The position numbers and the translations under genes were made by a program. Below, piece by piece: positions 6,936 through 13,954 of a stretch of DNA of 17,936 nt. The stretch spans positions 1 to 17,936 of the forward strand of contig DASSZD010000029.1 in assembly GCA_035702985.1 (NCBI GenBank), read 5' to 3'. This stretch comes from JAKAXG01 sp035702985. Lineage in GTDB: Bacteria > Actinomycetota > Acidimicrobiia > Acidimicrobiales > Palsa-688. Below the pieces are notes generated by a model. It made no database searches. It saw only the letters and a list, made by a program, of their open reading frames with translations, and was not told where the DNA came from. Every line of letters starts with the position of its first letter. Positions within the stretch are counted from its first letter, which is position 1.

Positions 6936-7220
6936 GTGATCCGCAATGTCGTGATGGTGAAGCTGCGGCCCGACCACGATCCAGCCCTCCTGGCCAGGCT
7001 GCAGGACGGGTTCCGGTCCCTGAACTGCCCCGGAACCGTCGCCTACACGGTGGGATCCGATGCCGGGTTGAAGGACGGCAACTGGAGCTTCGCCATCGTG
7101 GCCGACTTCGAGGACGAGCAGTCCTACCGGGGCTACGACGCCGACGCCGAGCACAACCGGCTGCGGGCGGAGCTGGCCCCCATGGTCGAGAGCATCGCCC
7201 GGGTCCAGTTCCGGCTCTGA
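6936..7220 (+). CDS. Dabb (stress-responsive A/B barrel) domain protein
   Basis: A 94-aa single-domain protein with the dimeric alpha/beta-barrel pattern: an opening strand VIRNVVMVKLRPD, a helix over LLARLQDGFRSL, strands around GTVAYTVGSD and WSFAIVADFED, and the typical YRGYDADAEHNRLRAELAPMVESI helix with its H-x4-R-like ending. Family members are small cytoplasmic proteins, some of them enzymes such as polyketide cyclases; most have no known role, so no reaction is claimed. The GTG at 6936 gives the usual N-terminus for the family. There is no Shine-Dalgarno, but TACCCT sits 7 nt upstream (6923-6928), which suggests a leaderless transcript. Transcription is convergent with the next gene. 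Confidence 0.85.
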   Translation: MIRNVVMVKLRPDHDPALLARLQDGFRSLNCPGTVAYTVGSDAGLKDGNWSFAIVADFEDEQSYRGYDADAEHNRLRAELAPMVESIARVQFRL

Positions 7221-7270
7221 CCGGGCCGGTTCGCGCCGGGCCGGTTCGGACCAGGCCGCCCCGCCCGGGT

Positions 7271-7320
7271 CTCAGCCGGCGCTGCCGGGCCCGTTCGGCC
7301 GGGACTCAGCCGGCGCTGCC
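7271..7320. repeat. 16-bp direct repeat over a stop codon
   Basis: CTCAGCCGGCGCTGCC occurs at 7271-7286 and 7305-7320. The second copy contains the stop codon and last codons of the minus-strand gene that follows. The spacer between the converging genes also repeats CCGGGCCGGTTCG. This probably reflects a small local duplication. Confidence 0.55.
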
Positions 7321-7671
7321 ACCGCCCGGCCCGGTCTCCCCGGTGTCCCGACCGTTCTCTCCGGTTTCCCGGCCGGCGTGGCCGGGATCGGGACCGGCGT
7401 CGCCGGCGCTGCGGCCCTCGTTGCGGGCGGCGGCGCTGGCGTCCTGGCTGGCCAGGGCCTGCAGGATCTCCCCGGGGCTGACCCCGCCCTGGGTCTCGAT
7501 GACCGCCAGCAGGTCCCGGGCCACGGCGAGCACCCCGAACAGAACCTCGCGGGGATCGAACTCCGACGCCACCGCGGTGATGTCAGCGGCCCGCCGATCG
7601 GGCGGGCCCATGTAGGCGGTCAGCACCGCCAGGCCGAGACGCCACCGCTCCCGGGGATCCATCGATGTCAC
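7306..7671 (-). CDS. Uncharacterised 121-aa protein
   Basis: I do not recognise a characterised family. Residues about 5-70 are ordinary globular, largely helical sequence (ERWRLGLAVLTAYMG, PREVLFGVLAVARDLLAVI) with a hydrophobic face. Residues about 78-121 are a low-complexity Gly/Asp/Glu/Arg tail (GETGENGRDTGETGPGG-like) that is probably disordered. There is no signal peptide or clear membrane segment. The GTG at 7671 is favoured because TACCCT (minus strand; 7678-7683) lies exactly 6 nt before it, matching leaderless initiation; an ATG three codons in (7662) is the alternative. The normal N-terminal composition supports a real gene, and the simple tail may be eroding. Confidence 0.65.
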   Translation of the reverse strand: MTSMDPRERWRLGLAVLTAYMGPPDRRAADITAVASEFDPREVLFGVLAVARDLLAVIETQGGVSPGEILQALASQDASAAARNEGRSAGDAGPDPGHAGRETGENGRDTGETGPGGGSAG

Positions 7672-7784
7672 CGCCCGAGGGTACCCGCCGTCCGGTTACG
7701 GCCGGCGAACAACCGCCCGACCCGGAAAACCCGGTTCAGCACCGGTGGCATCGCACCGAGAACATTGGCAGACCCGACGCATAT

Positions 7785-7798
7785 CCGTTCGTAAACGG
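7785..7798. promoter_or_regulatory. Palindrome upstream of the 54-codon ORF
   Basis: CCGTT-CGTA-AACGG is an inverted repeat 35 bp before the start of the small plus-strand ORF. TTGGCA at 7765-7770 and TATAGG at 7800-7805 are nearby, but their spacing (29 nt) is wrong for one promoter. It may be an operator for either flanking gene. Confidence 0.3.
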
Positions 7799-7832
7799 GT
7801 ATAGGCAGATCGAGTGACGCCGGGAGGTGTTG

Positions 7833-7997
7833 ATGCAACCTCAGAGCCGTAGGTCCGCCCTCCTGGTGGAGATGCTCGGTTCGCTCGCGGTCTGCAGCGT
7901 GGTCTTCGCCACAGACCTGTTGCTGGGCGTCCGGCGCCGGAGAGACGCCATCGCGGACCTGCCCCACCCGTTGGCGCAGCCGCTGATCCAGGTTTAG
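7833..7997 (+). CDS. Small ORF (54 aa), possible membrane peptide
   Basis: The ATG at 7833 is preceded by GGGAGG (7822-7827) at 5-nt spacing, one of the best ribosome sites in the window. The 54-aa product begins MQPQSRRSALLVEMLG, has a mostly hydrophobic stretch at about 9-32 (interrupted by Glu13 and Asp27), then Arg-rich VRRRRD and a short polar tail. This could be a weak single-pass membrane segment with positive-inside flanks. No family is recognised. It is convergent with the crotonase gene, whose stop lies only 3 nt away (TAG at 7995-7997, crotonase end at 8000), the tight packing expected of a real gene. Confidence 0.5.
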   Translation: MQPQSRRSALLVEMLGSLAVCSVVFATDLLLGVRRRRDAIADLPHPLAQPLIQV

Positions 7998-7999
7998 GT

Positions 8000-8773
8000 C
8001 TAGGCCGCGCCGGGCGTGGCCGGCCGGGAGGCCATCTGCCCCTTGGTGGCGAAGAAGCGGTTCACCCCCGCCAGGAAGGCCGGATGGTCCACGCTGTGTC
8101 CGGTTCCGCCGGCGGGCCTCCCCGACGTGGCGGCCTTGGCCGCCCGGATGGCGCTGGGCGGTAGGTCCACGATGCTGGCGACTATCTCCTCGGCGGAAGC
8201 CTCCGCCCCGCCCTCCTCGGCGCAGCGCTCGGCCAGCCCGAAGGCGCAGGCCTCGACCCCGGTCAGGAGCCGGCCGGTGTAGAGGAGGTAGCGGGTCAGA
8301 CCGGCCCCGGCCAGGCGACTCAGACGCTCGGCGAAGGCGGGCGACACGAGCACCCCCAGCCGGGCGATGGGCATGCCTATCCGGGCCTGGTCCTCCACCA
8401 CCCGCACGTCGCAGGCCAGGGCCAGCTGGCAGCCGGCCCCTGTCGCCACTCCCGAGATGGCGGCCACGACGGGCACGGGCAGCGCTTCGATGGAACGGAA
8501 GGCCCGTTCCATCTGGGTGAAGGATTCGTCTGCGAACTCGAGGTCGGCGCCCACCCACTCGCGCATGTCCGAGCCGGCGCTGAAGGTGCTACCCCGCCCC
8601 TTGAGCAGGACGCAGCGGAGCTGGTCGTCGCGGGCGAGGGTCTCGAAGATCCGGGCCAGGTCCCTCCAGTCGTCGGTGCGCATCGGATTGTGCTTCTCCC
8701 CGGCTCCGACCGTGACCCGCACGACCGGGCCCCGGGCCTCGAGAACGATCCGGTCCGAGTCCGGCGCGATCAT
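8000..8773 (-). CDS. Crotonase-family protein lacking both hydratase glutamates
   Basis: A crotonase-fold acyl-CoA enzyme of 257 aa. The oxyanion-hole segments are visible: the FSAGSDMREW region (64-73) and GVATGAGCQLALACD (108-122). In classical enoyl-CoA hydratase the two catalytic Glu lie in GGGCE and 20 residues on in QPE. Here the equivalents are Gln116 (GAGCQ) and Ile136 (GMPIARLG), so simple hydration of an enoyl-CoA by the classical mechanism is unlikely. Other crotonase chemistry (isomerisation, C-C cleavage, thioester hydrolysis) remains possible. It starts within the CoA-transferase stop (ATGA overlap), so translation is coupled and it is the last gene of the liv operon. It probably acts on the CoA thioester made by the preceding enzyme. 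Confidence 0.88.
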   Translation of the reverse strand: MIAPDSDRIVLEARGPVVRVTVGAGEKHNPMRTDDWRDLARIFETLARDDQLRCVLLKGRGSTFSAGSDMREWVGADLEFADESFTQMERAFRSIEALPVPVVAAISGVATGAGCQLALACDVRVVEDQARIGMPIARLGVLVSPAFAERLSRLAGAGLTRYLLYTGRLLTGVEACAFGLAERCAEEGGAEASAEEIVASIVDLPPSAIRAAKAATSGRPAGGTGHSVDHPAFLAGVNRFFATKGQMASRPATPGAA

Positions 8774-10023
8774 CGGACCGCCCCTGCTGCGTGCAACTCG
8801 CTCACCTCCTGCTCCGACAACCCCAGTTCGGCCAGGACCTCGTCGGTGTGCTGTCCGAGAAGGGGGGGCGCCATCCGGACGCTCGGCGGGTGCTGCGACA
8901 GCTTGATCGGGTTACCGACCATCCGCAGCTCCCCCACAGTCGGGTGCTGGACCGACACCACCATGTCCCGGGCCCGGATCTGGGGGTGCTCCAGGGCCTG
9001 GGGCACCGTGTTGATGGGGGCCCCGGGGACGCCGGCCGCCGCCAGCGCTTCGGTCCAATGGGCCGTGGTGTGTTCACACATCGTCTTGGCGATCAGCTCC
9101 AGCAGGTCGTCCCGGTTGCGGACCCGATCCGGGTTGGTCGCGTAGCGCTCGTCGTCGGCCAGCTCCGGACGGCCCAGTGCCTGGCTGAACCGGCGGAACA
9201 GGCCGTCGTTGCCGGCCGCCACCATCACGTAACCGTCGCTGGAGGGGAAGGCCTGGTACGGGACGATGGTCGGGTGGGCCGACCCGTACCGGGGCGGAAC
9301 GACATCAGAGGCGAAGTACCCGCCGGCCACATAGGTCAGCCAGGCGACCTGCCCGTCGAGCAGCGACACGTCGACGAGCTGCCCCTTACCGGTGATCTGC
9401 CGGTTCCGCAGGGCGGCCAGGATCCCGATCAGGGCCCACATGCCGGCCCCCAGGTCGGCGCTGGACACCCCCACCCGGCACGGCTCCCCGTCGGCCGGTC
9501 CGGTCACGCTCATCACCCCCGACAGGGCCTGGGCGATGGCGTCGTAACCCGGCTCCGACGCCAGAGGCCCGGTGGAGCCGTAGCCGCTGATCGACGCGTA
9601 GACCAACCCCGGGTTGCGCTCCGACAGCTCCCTGTAGCCGAGGCCCAGGCGCTCGGCGGTGCCGGGACGGAAGTTCTGCACCACCAGGTCGGCCCGGTCT
9701 GCCAGCATCCGGGCGATATCCCGGCCCCGGGGCGACTTGAGGTCGAGGCTCACCGATCGCTTGTTCCGGTTGACGGCGAGGAAGTACGCCGACTGGTCGC
9801 CCTGGTAGGGGGGCGCCCACTGGCGGGTGTCGTCACCGCTGCGGGTGTCCTCCACCTTGATCACGTCGGCTCCCAGGTCGGCCAGGATCATGGTCGCGAA
9901 GGGACCGGAGAGGATCCGGGACAGGTCCAGCACCCGGATGCCCGCGAGCGCCCCGCCCCCCGTCCCGGCTGCGGCCGCCGGCGGGCCGCTCCAGGACGGG
10001 ATTTCCGCCACTCCGTCACTCAC
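8770..10023 (-). CDS. Class III (CaiB/BaiF-family) CoA-transferase
   Basis: Moves CoA from a donor thioester to a carboxylic acid. The family hallmarks are clear: GIRVLDLSRILSGPFATMIL at the N-terminus, GADVIKVED, the NRNKRSVSLDLKSPRG block, VVQNFRPG, YASISGYGSTGPL, and the nucleophilic aspartate Asp190 in SSADLGAGM (equivalent to Asp169 of formyl-CoA transferase). The small domain with PINTVPQALEHPQIRARDM follows. At 417 aa it is full length. The first about 25 residues are a Gly/Ala/Pro extension before the conserved core. The GTG at 10023 has a GAGGAG-type site just upstream (about 10028-10033). Its place after an ABC importer suggests that it activates the imported acid; both acceptor and CoA donor are unknown. 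Confidence 0.95.
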   Translation of the reverse strand: MSDGVAEIPSWSGPPAAAAGTGGGALAGIRVLDLSRILSGPFATMILADLGADVIKVEDTRSGDDTRQWAPPYQGDQSAYFLAVNRNKRSVSLDLKSPRGRDIARMLADRADLVVQNFRPGTAERLGLGYRELSERNPGLVYASISGYGSTGPLASEPGYDAIAQALSGVMSVTGPADGEPCRVGVSSADLGAGMWALIGILAALRNRQITGKGQLVDVSLLDGQVAWLTYVAGGYFASDVVPPRYGSAHPTIVPYQAFPSSDGYVMVAAGNDGLFRRFSQALGRPELADDERYATNPDRVRNRDDLLELIAKTMCEHTTAHWTEALAAAGVPGAPINTVPQALEHPQIRARDMVVSVQHPTVGELRMVGNPIKLSQHPPSVRMAPPLLGQHTDEVLAELGLSEQEVSELHAAGAVR

Positions 10024-10060
10024 TTCCGCTCTCCTCTCCCCTGCTGGTCGCCCGGTCGAT

Positions 10061-10087
10061 CTGCGGCCGGCGGTCCGCCGGCCGCAG
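10061..10087 (-). terminator. 13-bp palindrome between binding-protein and CoA-transferase genes
   Basis: Arms CTGCGGCCGGCGG and CCGCCGGCCGCAG pair perfectly around a single T. The site is 14 nt past the stop of the binding-protein gene and about 38 nt before the CoA-transferase start. There is no T tract. Strong hairpins at this place in importer operons commonly protect the binding-protein message or partly stop transcription, so it could set a high binding-protein to enzyme ratio. That role is inferred. Confidence 0.6.
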
Positions 10088-10101
10088 GCATCCAGCTCCG
10101 A

Positions 10102-11364
10102 TCAAGGCGTGGCCTTGGCCAGCTGACTGGCGCTCATCACACCCATCTGCTGCTCGTTGCCCTGCGCGTCCACTACGAACGCCCCGTACGGGCCGAAGGT
10201 GTTGTTGTACTGGTTGTAATCGAGGGAGCCGCTGGCGCCCTCGTAGTTGATCTTGGTCCCCTTCTTGAGCAGCGCCAGGCAGGAGGCGTAGGTGGCGCAG
10301 GCCGTGCCGGGAGGGTTAGTCACCTGCTTCATGTCCTTGGCCACGGTGTGTCCGTTGAAGGTCTTGGCGTAGTCGTCGGCCAGGGCCAGGGAGATGACCG
10401 CGTCGTAGGCGTAGTTGGCGTTGGCCAGCGGCTGCTGCCCGGGGTTCTGCTTGGTGAACAGGTTCATGAACTCCGTATTGCCGGCCCCGGTGACGGATGT
10501 TCCGTAGACTGAGGTGAGATGGGCGTGCGCCACCGGGAAGGTGACCGCCTTGAGGTAGTCCGATCCGGCGGTCACATCAGTTCCGATGAAGGGGATGGCC
10601 AGGTTGTTGGTCTGCTGGAAGTCCCGGAAGATGACCGCCGCCGTGGGCGCGTCGGTCTGGGTGAAGATCACCTGGGGGTTCGAGGCGATGACCTTCTGCA
10701 CCTCGGGGGCGTACGAAGTCTGGCCGGGGGTCACCGAGACCGTCGTGGTGATGGTCCCCCCGAGCTTTTTGAAGGTGTCCTGGATGGGCTTGATCAGGGT
10801 CTGCGCCGCGGCGTCGGTGTAGAAGAGCAGGGCGGCCCGCTGGTAGCCCTTCTGATGGGCCCACAGCGCCATGGCCACGCCGAGCTGCGAGTCCGACGGG
10901 CTGTCCCGGAACAGCAGGGGGTCGGTCTGGTGGTCCCGGCTGGTGTCGCCGCCCTGGAACTCGTCCACTATGCCCGCCCCCTTGAGGATGGGCTCCACCG
11001 CCGAGATCTCCTGGGTCTCCGGACCGATGACCCCGACCACTCCCTTGGAGAGCATCTGCTGGGTGGTCGGCACCGAGTCGGCCAGGTCGCAGCCGGTGTC
11101 GCCCTGGACCAGCGACACCTGCTTTCCGAGGACGCCACCGGCGTCGTTGACCTCCTGCTGCGCGACCTTGGCCCCCTGCATCATCGCCTGCCCCAGGCTG
11201 GCCAGGCGGCCGGTGAAGCACGACAGGACCCCGTAGGTGGCCGAGCCTCCGCTCCCCCCTCCGCTACTGCCGGTTGCGGTCGACGACGACTTCGACGATC
11301 CGCAGCCGGTCACGGTGGCGGTCACCAGGATCCCGCCCGCGAGGACAGAACCGAGTTTCTTCAT
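10102..11364 (-). CDS. Branched-chain-type ABC substrate-binding lipoprotein
   Basis: The extracytoplasmic receptor (Peripla_BP_6/LivJ-like) for the adjacent importer. Residues 1-21 form a lipoprotein signal ending in V18-T-G-C21, followed by a Ser/Gly linker (about 22-42). The mature part opens with YGVLSCFTGRLASLGQAMMQGAKVAQQEVNDAGGVLGKQV, the usual first strand and ligand-contact loop, then GVVGVIGPETQEISAVEPIL and the RAALLFYTDAAAQTL second domain. Extra cysteines (in VLSCF, DTGCD, GTACATYASC) could make disulfides. Ligands in this family range from amino acids to amides, aromatic acids and dicarboxylates, so it cannot be named here. The ATG at 11364 has GGGAGGG 6 nt upstream. It is separated from livF by 82 bp. 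Confidence 0.94.
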   Translation of the reverse strand: MKKLGSVLAGGILVTATVTGCGSSKSSSTATGSSGGGSGGSATYGVLSCFTGRLASLGQAMMQGAKVAQQEVNDAGGVLGKQVSLVQGDTGCDLADSVPTTQQMLSKGVVGVIGPETQEISAVEPILKGAGIVDEFQGGDTSRDHQTDPLLFRDSPSDSQLGVAMALWAHQKGYQRAALLFYTDAAAQTLIKPIQDTFKKLGGTITTTVSVTPGQTSYAPEVQKVIASNPQVIFTQTDAPTAAVIFRDFQQTNNLAIPFIGTDVTAGSDYLKAVTFPVAHAHLTSVYGTSVTGAGNTEFMNLFTKQNPGQQPLANANYAYDAVISLALADDYAKTFNGHTVAKDMKQVTNPPGTACATYASCLALLKKGTKINYEGASGSLDYNQYNNTFGPYGAFVVDAQGNEQQMGVMSASQLAKATP

Positions 11365-11446
11365 TTGATCCCTCCCATTGATTTGCTCCGGTCGGCCGGG
11401 CGGCTGCCGGGGTGTGGCTCCTACTTCGTTTGTGGCGCGAGCCGGG

Positions 11447-12163
11447 TCAGTTCAGACGTCCGACGTAGAGGTTGACCACCTCGTCGTTGTGCAGCAGGTC
11501 CCGGGCCGGGCCGTCGAGCCGGTTCTTTCCCAGGACCAGTACGTATCCCCAGTCGGCGTACTGCAGGGTCCGCCTGGTGTTCTGCTCCACGATGCAGATC
11601 CCCACGCCCGTGGCGGCGATCTGCTGGATCTGCTCCCAGAGCATCGACTGGAATATCGGTGACAGGCCGGCGCTGGGCTCGTCCAGGAGCATGACCACCG
11701 GCTCGCTCATCAGGCCGCGGGCCATGGCGAGCATGCTGCGCTGGCCACCGCTCAGGTTGGCGGCCTTGCGCTTGAGCGCCGGGCGCAGATCGGAGAACAG
11801 GTCGCACAGCTCGTCTATGCGCTGCGCCACCCCGCCCCGCCGCCGGTAGCCACCCACCTCCAGATTCTCCCGGACGGTCATCCCGGGGAAGGTGTTGGCG
11901 ACCTGGGGCACGTAGCTGAGGCCCAGGCTGGCCAACTGCTCGGTGCGCCGGCCGGTGATCCTCTCACCCCGCACCCGGACCTCGCCGGAGCTCATCCTGG
12001 CCAGCCCGACGATGGCCTTGAGGAGGGTGGATTTGCCGGCACCGTTCGGACCCACGATGGCCCCGATCTGGCCGGGGGCCACCGAGATCGACACGTCCTG
12101 GATGATGGGCGGTCCACCGTATCCGGCGGTGACCCCGGAGACCTCGAGACCGGGCTCAGACAT
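11447..12163 (-). CDS. livF: ABC importer ATPase, LivF type
   Basis: One of the two cytoplasmic ATPases of the branched-chain-type importer, 238 aa as usual for LivF. Walker A is GPNGAGKST (38-46), the Q-loop glutamine lies in VPQ (Gln87), the ABC signature is LSGGQ (137-141), Walker B with catalytic Glu162 is VVMLLDEPSAGLSP, and the H-loop region is CIVEQNTRR. There is an Asn where many ABC proteins have the switch His, which is common in LivF. The start overlaps the livG stop by 8 nt, so translation is coupled. The gene symbol refers to family and order, not to a proven amino-acid substrate. Confidence 0.95.
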   Translation of the reverse strand: MSEPGLEVSGVTAGYGGPPIIQDVSISVAPGQIGAIVGPNGAGKSTLLKAIVGLARMSSGEVRVRGERITGRRTEQLASLGLSYVPQVANTFPGMTVRENLEVGGYRRRGGVAQRIDELCDLFSDLRPALKRKAANLSGGQRSMLAMARGLMSEPVVMLLDEPSAGLSPIFQSMLWEQIQQIAATGVGICIVEQNTRRTLQYADWGYVLVLGKNRLDGPARDLLHNDEVVNLYVGRLN

Positions 12164-12932
12164 TGTCCATCTCCCCCAGGTAGGCGCTGACCACCTCAGG
12201 GTTGTCCCGGAGGCTGCTGTAGGGGCCCTGGGCGATCACTCGCCCCTGGGCCATGACGACCACCGAGTCGCAAACGGCGTCGATGAAGGCCAGATTGTGT
12301 TCGACCACCATCACGGTGCTGCCGTTGGCCACCAGCTCTTTGATGGCCGCCCCGATCCGCTCGCCCAGCACCGGGTTCACCCCGCCCATAGGTTCGTCCA
12401 GGATGACGAAGCGGGGGGCGGCGGCTGCGATCCGGGCGAACTCGACCAGCCGCTTCTGGCCCCCGCTGAGCCGGCTGGCGGGCAGGTTCTTGACCGCCGT
12501 CAGGTTGAAGCTGTCCAGGAGCTCACGGACCCTGACGCGGTCCCGGTCCTCCTGCTTCTTGACCTTGCCGAGCCCGAACAGGGCCAGGGATGCCCGCTCC
12601 CGGTCGAAGGCCTTCAGCCCCAGCATGACGTTGTCCATCACCGTCAGGCTCCCCCACTCCCGGGGCGACTGGAACGTGCGCACCAGTCCCAGCTGGGAGA
12701 TGACGTGGGGGCTCTTGCCGATCAGCGGCGTCCCGTGGAAGTGGACCTGGCCGGCGTCGGGCGGCTGGAAGCCCGATATGAGGTCGATGGCGGTGCTCTT
12801 GCCGGCCCCGTTGGGGCCGATCAGGCCCACGGCGGTGGCGGCGGGAACCTCGAAGCTGCAGCCGTCCACCGCCTTGACCCCGCCGAAGCTGATGTGCAGG
12901 TCACGCACGTCGAGGGCGACTTCGCCGCTCAT
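12156..12932 (-). CDS. livG: ABC importer ATPase, LivG type
   Basis: Partner ATPase of LivF, 258 aa. Walker A is GPNGAGKST (39-47), the Q-loop is RTFQSPREW (Gln88), the signature is LSGGQ (155-159), Walker B is FVILDEP with Glu180, and the H-loop is VMVVEHNLAFI. The extended region between Q-loop and signature and the C-terminal AYLGEMDNV match the LivG side of the pair (YLG is typical of these tails). Its ATG at 12932 overlaps the livM stop as ATGA, and its end overlaps livF. It provides ATP hydrolysis for transport at the LivH/LivM membrane pair. Confidence 0.95.
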   Translation of the reverse strand: MSGEVALDVRDLHISFGGVKAVDGCSFEVPAATAVGLIGPNGAGKSTAIDLISGFQPPDAGQVHFHGTPLIGKSPHVISQLGLVRTFQSPREWGSLTVMDNVMLGLKAFDRERASLALFGLGKVKKQEDRDRVRVRELLDSFNLTAVKNLPASRLSGGQKRLVEFARIAAAAPRFVILDEPMGGVNPVLGERIGAAIKELVANGSTVMVVEHNLAFIDAVCDSVVVMAQGRVIAQGPYSSLRDNPEVVSAYLGEMDNV

Positions 12933-13954
12933 CGATCCCCCTCCGCCACGCTGGCACCGACCAGCTCGGGTTTGATGGTCCGCGGCCCCCGCCGCAGCCG
13001 GGTGGCCCAGCCGGGCGAGTCTCCTACGTCCACGCCCAGGCGCTCCGGGAACACCCCCTGGGGCCGGAAGCGCAGGAACAGGATGATCAGGAGGCCGATG
13101 AGCACCTGCCTCAGCGCCGGCGCGAACTCCGCGTGGCCCGGCATGTTGGGCAGGTACCTGGTCAGCTCCACGAAGCCGATGTACACCACGAAGGTGCCGG
13201 CGATGACCCCCTTGACGTTCCCCCGGCCGCCGACCAGGACACCGGCGTACAGGGTGAGCACCTCGATGGGCTGCCAGGCGGTGGGATTGAACGACCCGAG
13301 GAAGGCGGCGAACAGGCCGCCGGCCAGCCCGGAGAACGACACGCCGATCAGGTAGGCCTTGTACTTGGTCCAGAACACGCTGCGCCCGTAGGCGGCCACC
13401 GCCGGCTCGTCGTCGCGCACGGCCCGCAACAGGCGGCCGAACGGGCTGCCGGAGATCCGCTGGACCACCCAGGCCACGGCGACCAGGATCACGGCCGAGA
13501 GGGCCAGCAGGAAGTAGTGGTAGCCGTTGTAGCCGATGCCGAGGACGGTCCCCATGGGGTTGTACAGCCCAGACACCCCGTTGAACCCGTTGAAGAGGGG
13601 GGTGTAGACCCCGACCACGATGTAGAGGGCGCTCACCGCCCCGAGAGTGGTCAGGGCGAAGTAGATCTCCCGTAACCCTCTCAGGGCCACCGCACCGACG
13701 ACGGCGCCCACTGCCACCACCACCACCGTGGCGATGAGCACCGACAGCGGGTACGGCAGCGACGTGCCGAACACGTACTGGACCGGGGCCTGGGCCGGAC
13801 CGTCGGAGAGCACGATGGTCAGGTAGGTGGACAGGGCTATGTAGCCGTAGTAGCCCAGGTCGAAATCCCCGGACATGCCCCAGATGAGGTTCAATCCGAG
13901 GGCCATGATGGAGAAGATGCAGGCCTCGGTGACGATGGTGACCAGGTAGGTCAT
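12929..13954 (-). CDS. livM: ABC importer permease, LivM type
   Basis: Membrane subunit of the importer, 341 aa. It opens with the LivM-like stretch EACIFSIMALGLNLIWGMSGDFDLG and carries about eight or more hydrophobic helices. The cytoplasmic coupling (EAA-like) loop GSPFGRLLRAVRDDEPAVAAYG contacts the ATPase, and LYAGVLVGGRGNVKGVIAG is the other conserved stretch near the end. The C-terminal about 45 residues are hydrophilic, with Arg-rich LRRGPRT. The ATG at 13954 overlaps the livH stop (ATGA), so synthesis of the two permeases is coupled. It pairs with LivH in the membrane. Confidence 0.94.
   Translation of the reverse strand: MTYLVTIVTEACIFSIMALGLNLIWGMSGDFDLGYYGYIALSTYLTIVLSDGPAQAPVQYVFGTSLPYPLSVLIATVVVVAVGAVVGAVALRGLREIYFALTTLGAVSALYIVVGVYTPLFNGFNGVSGLYNPMGTVLGIGYNGYHYFLLALSAVILVAVAWVVQRISGSPFGRLLRAVRDDEPAVAAYGRSVFWTKYKAYLIGVSFSGLAGGLFAAFLGSFNPTAWQPIEVLTLYAGVLVGGRGNVKGVIAGTFVVYIGFVELTRYLPNMPGHAEFAPALRQVLIGLLIILFLRFRPQGVFPERLGVDVGDSPGWATRLRRGPRTIKPELVGASVAEGDR

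Noticed and set aside
5129..7615. Plus-strand 828-aa frame
   Set aside because: It lies opposite the phosphoesterase and other supported genes; it is an open frame caused by high GC, with no recognisable domain and a biased Gly/Arg/Val composition.
7765..7805. TTGGCA and TATAGG as a promoter for the 54-codon ORF
   Set aside because: The 29-nt spacing is too long for a sigma-70 pair, so only the palindrome was listed.
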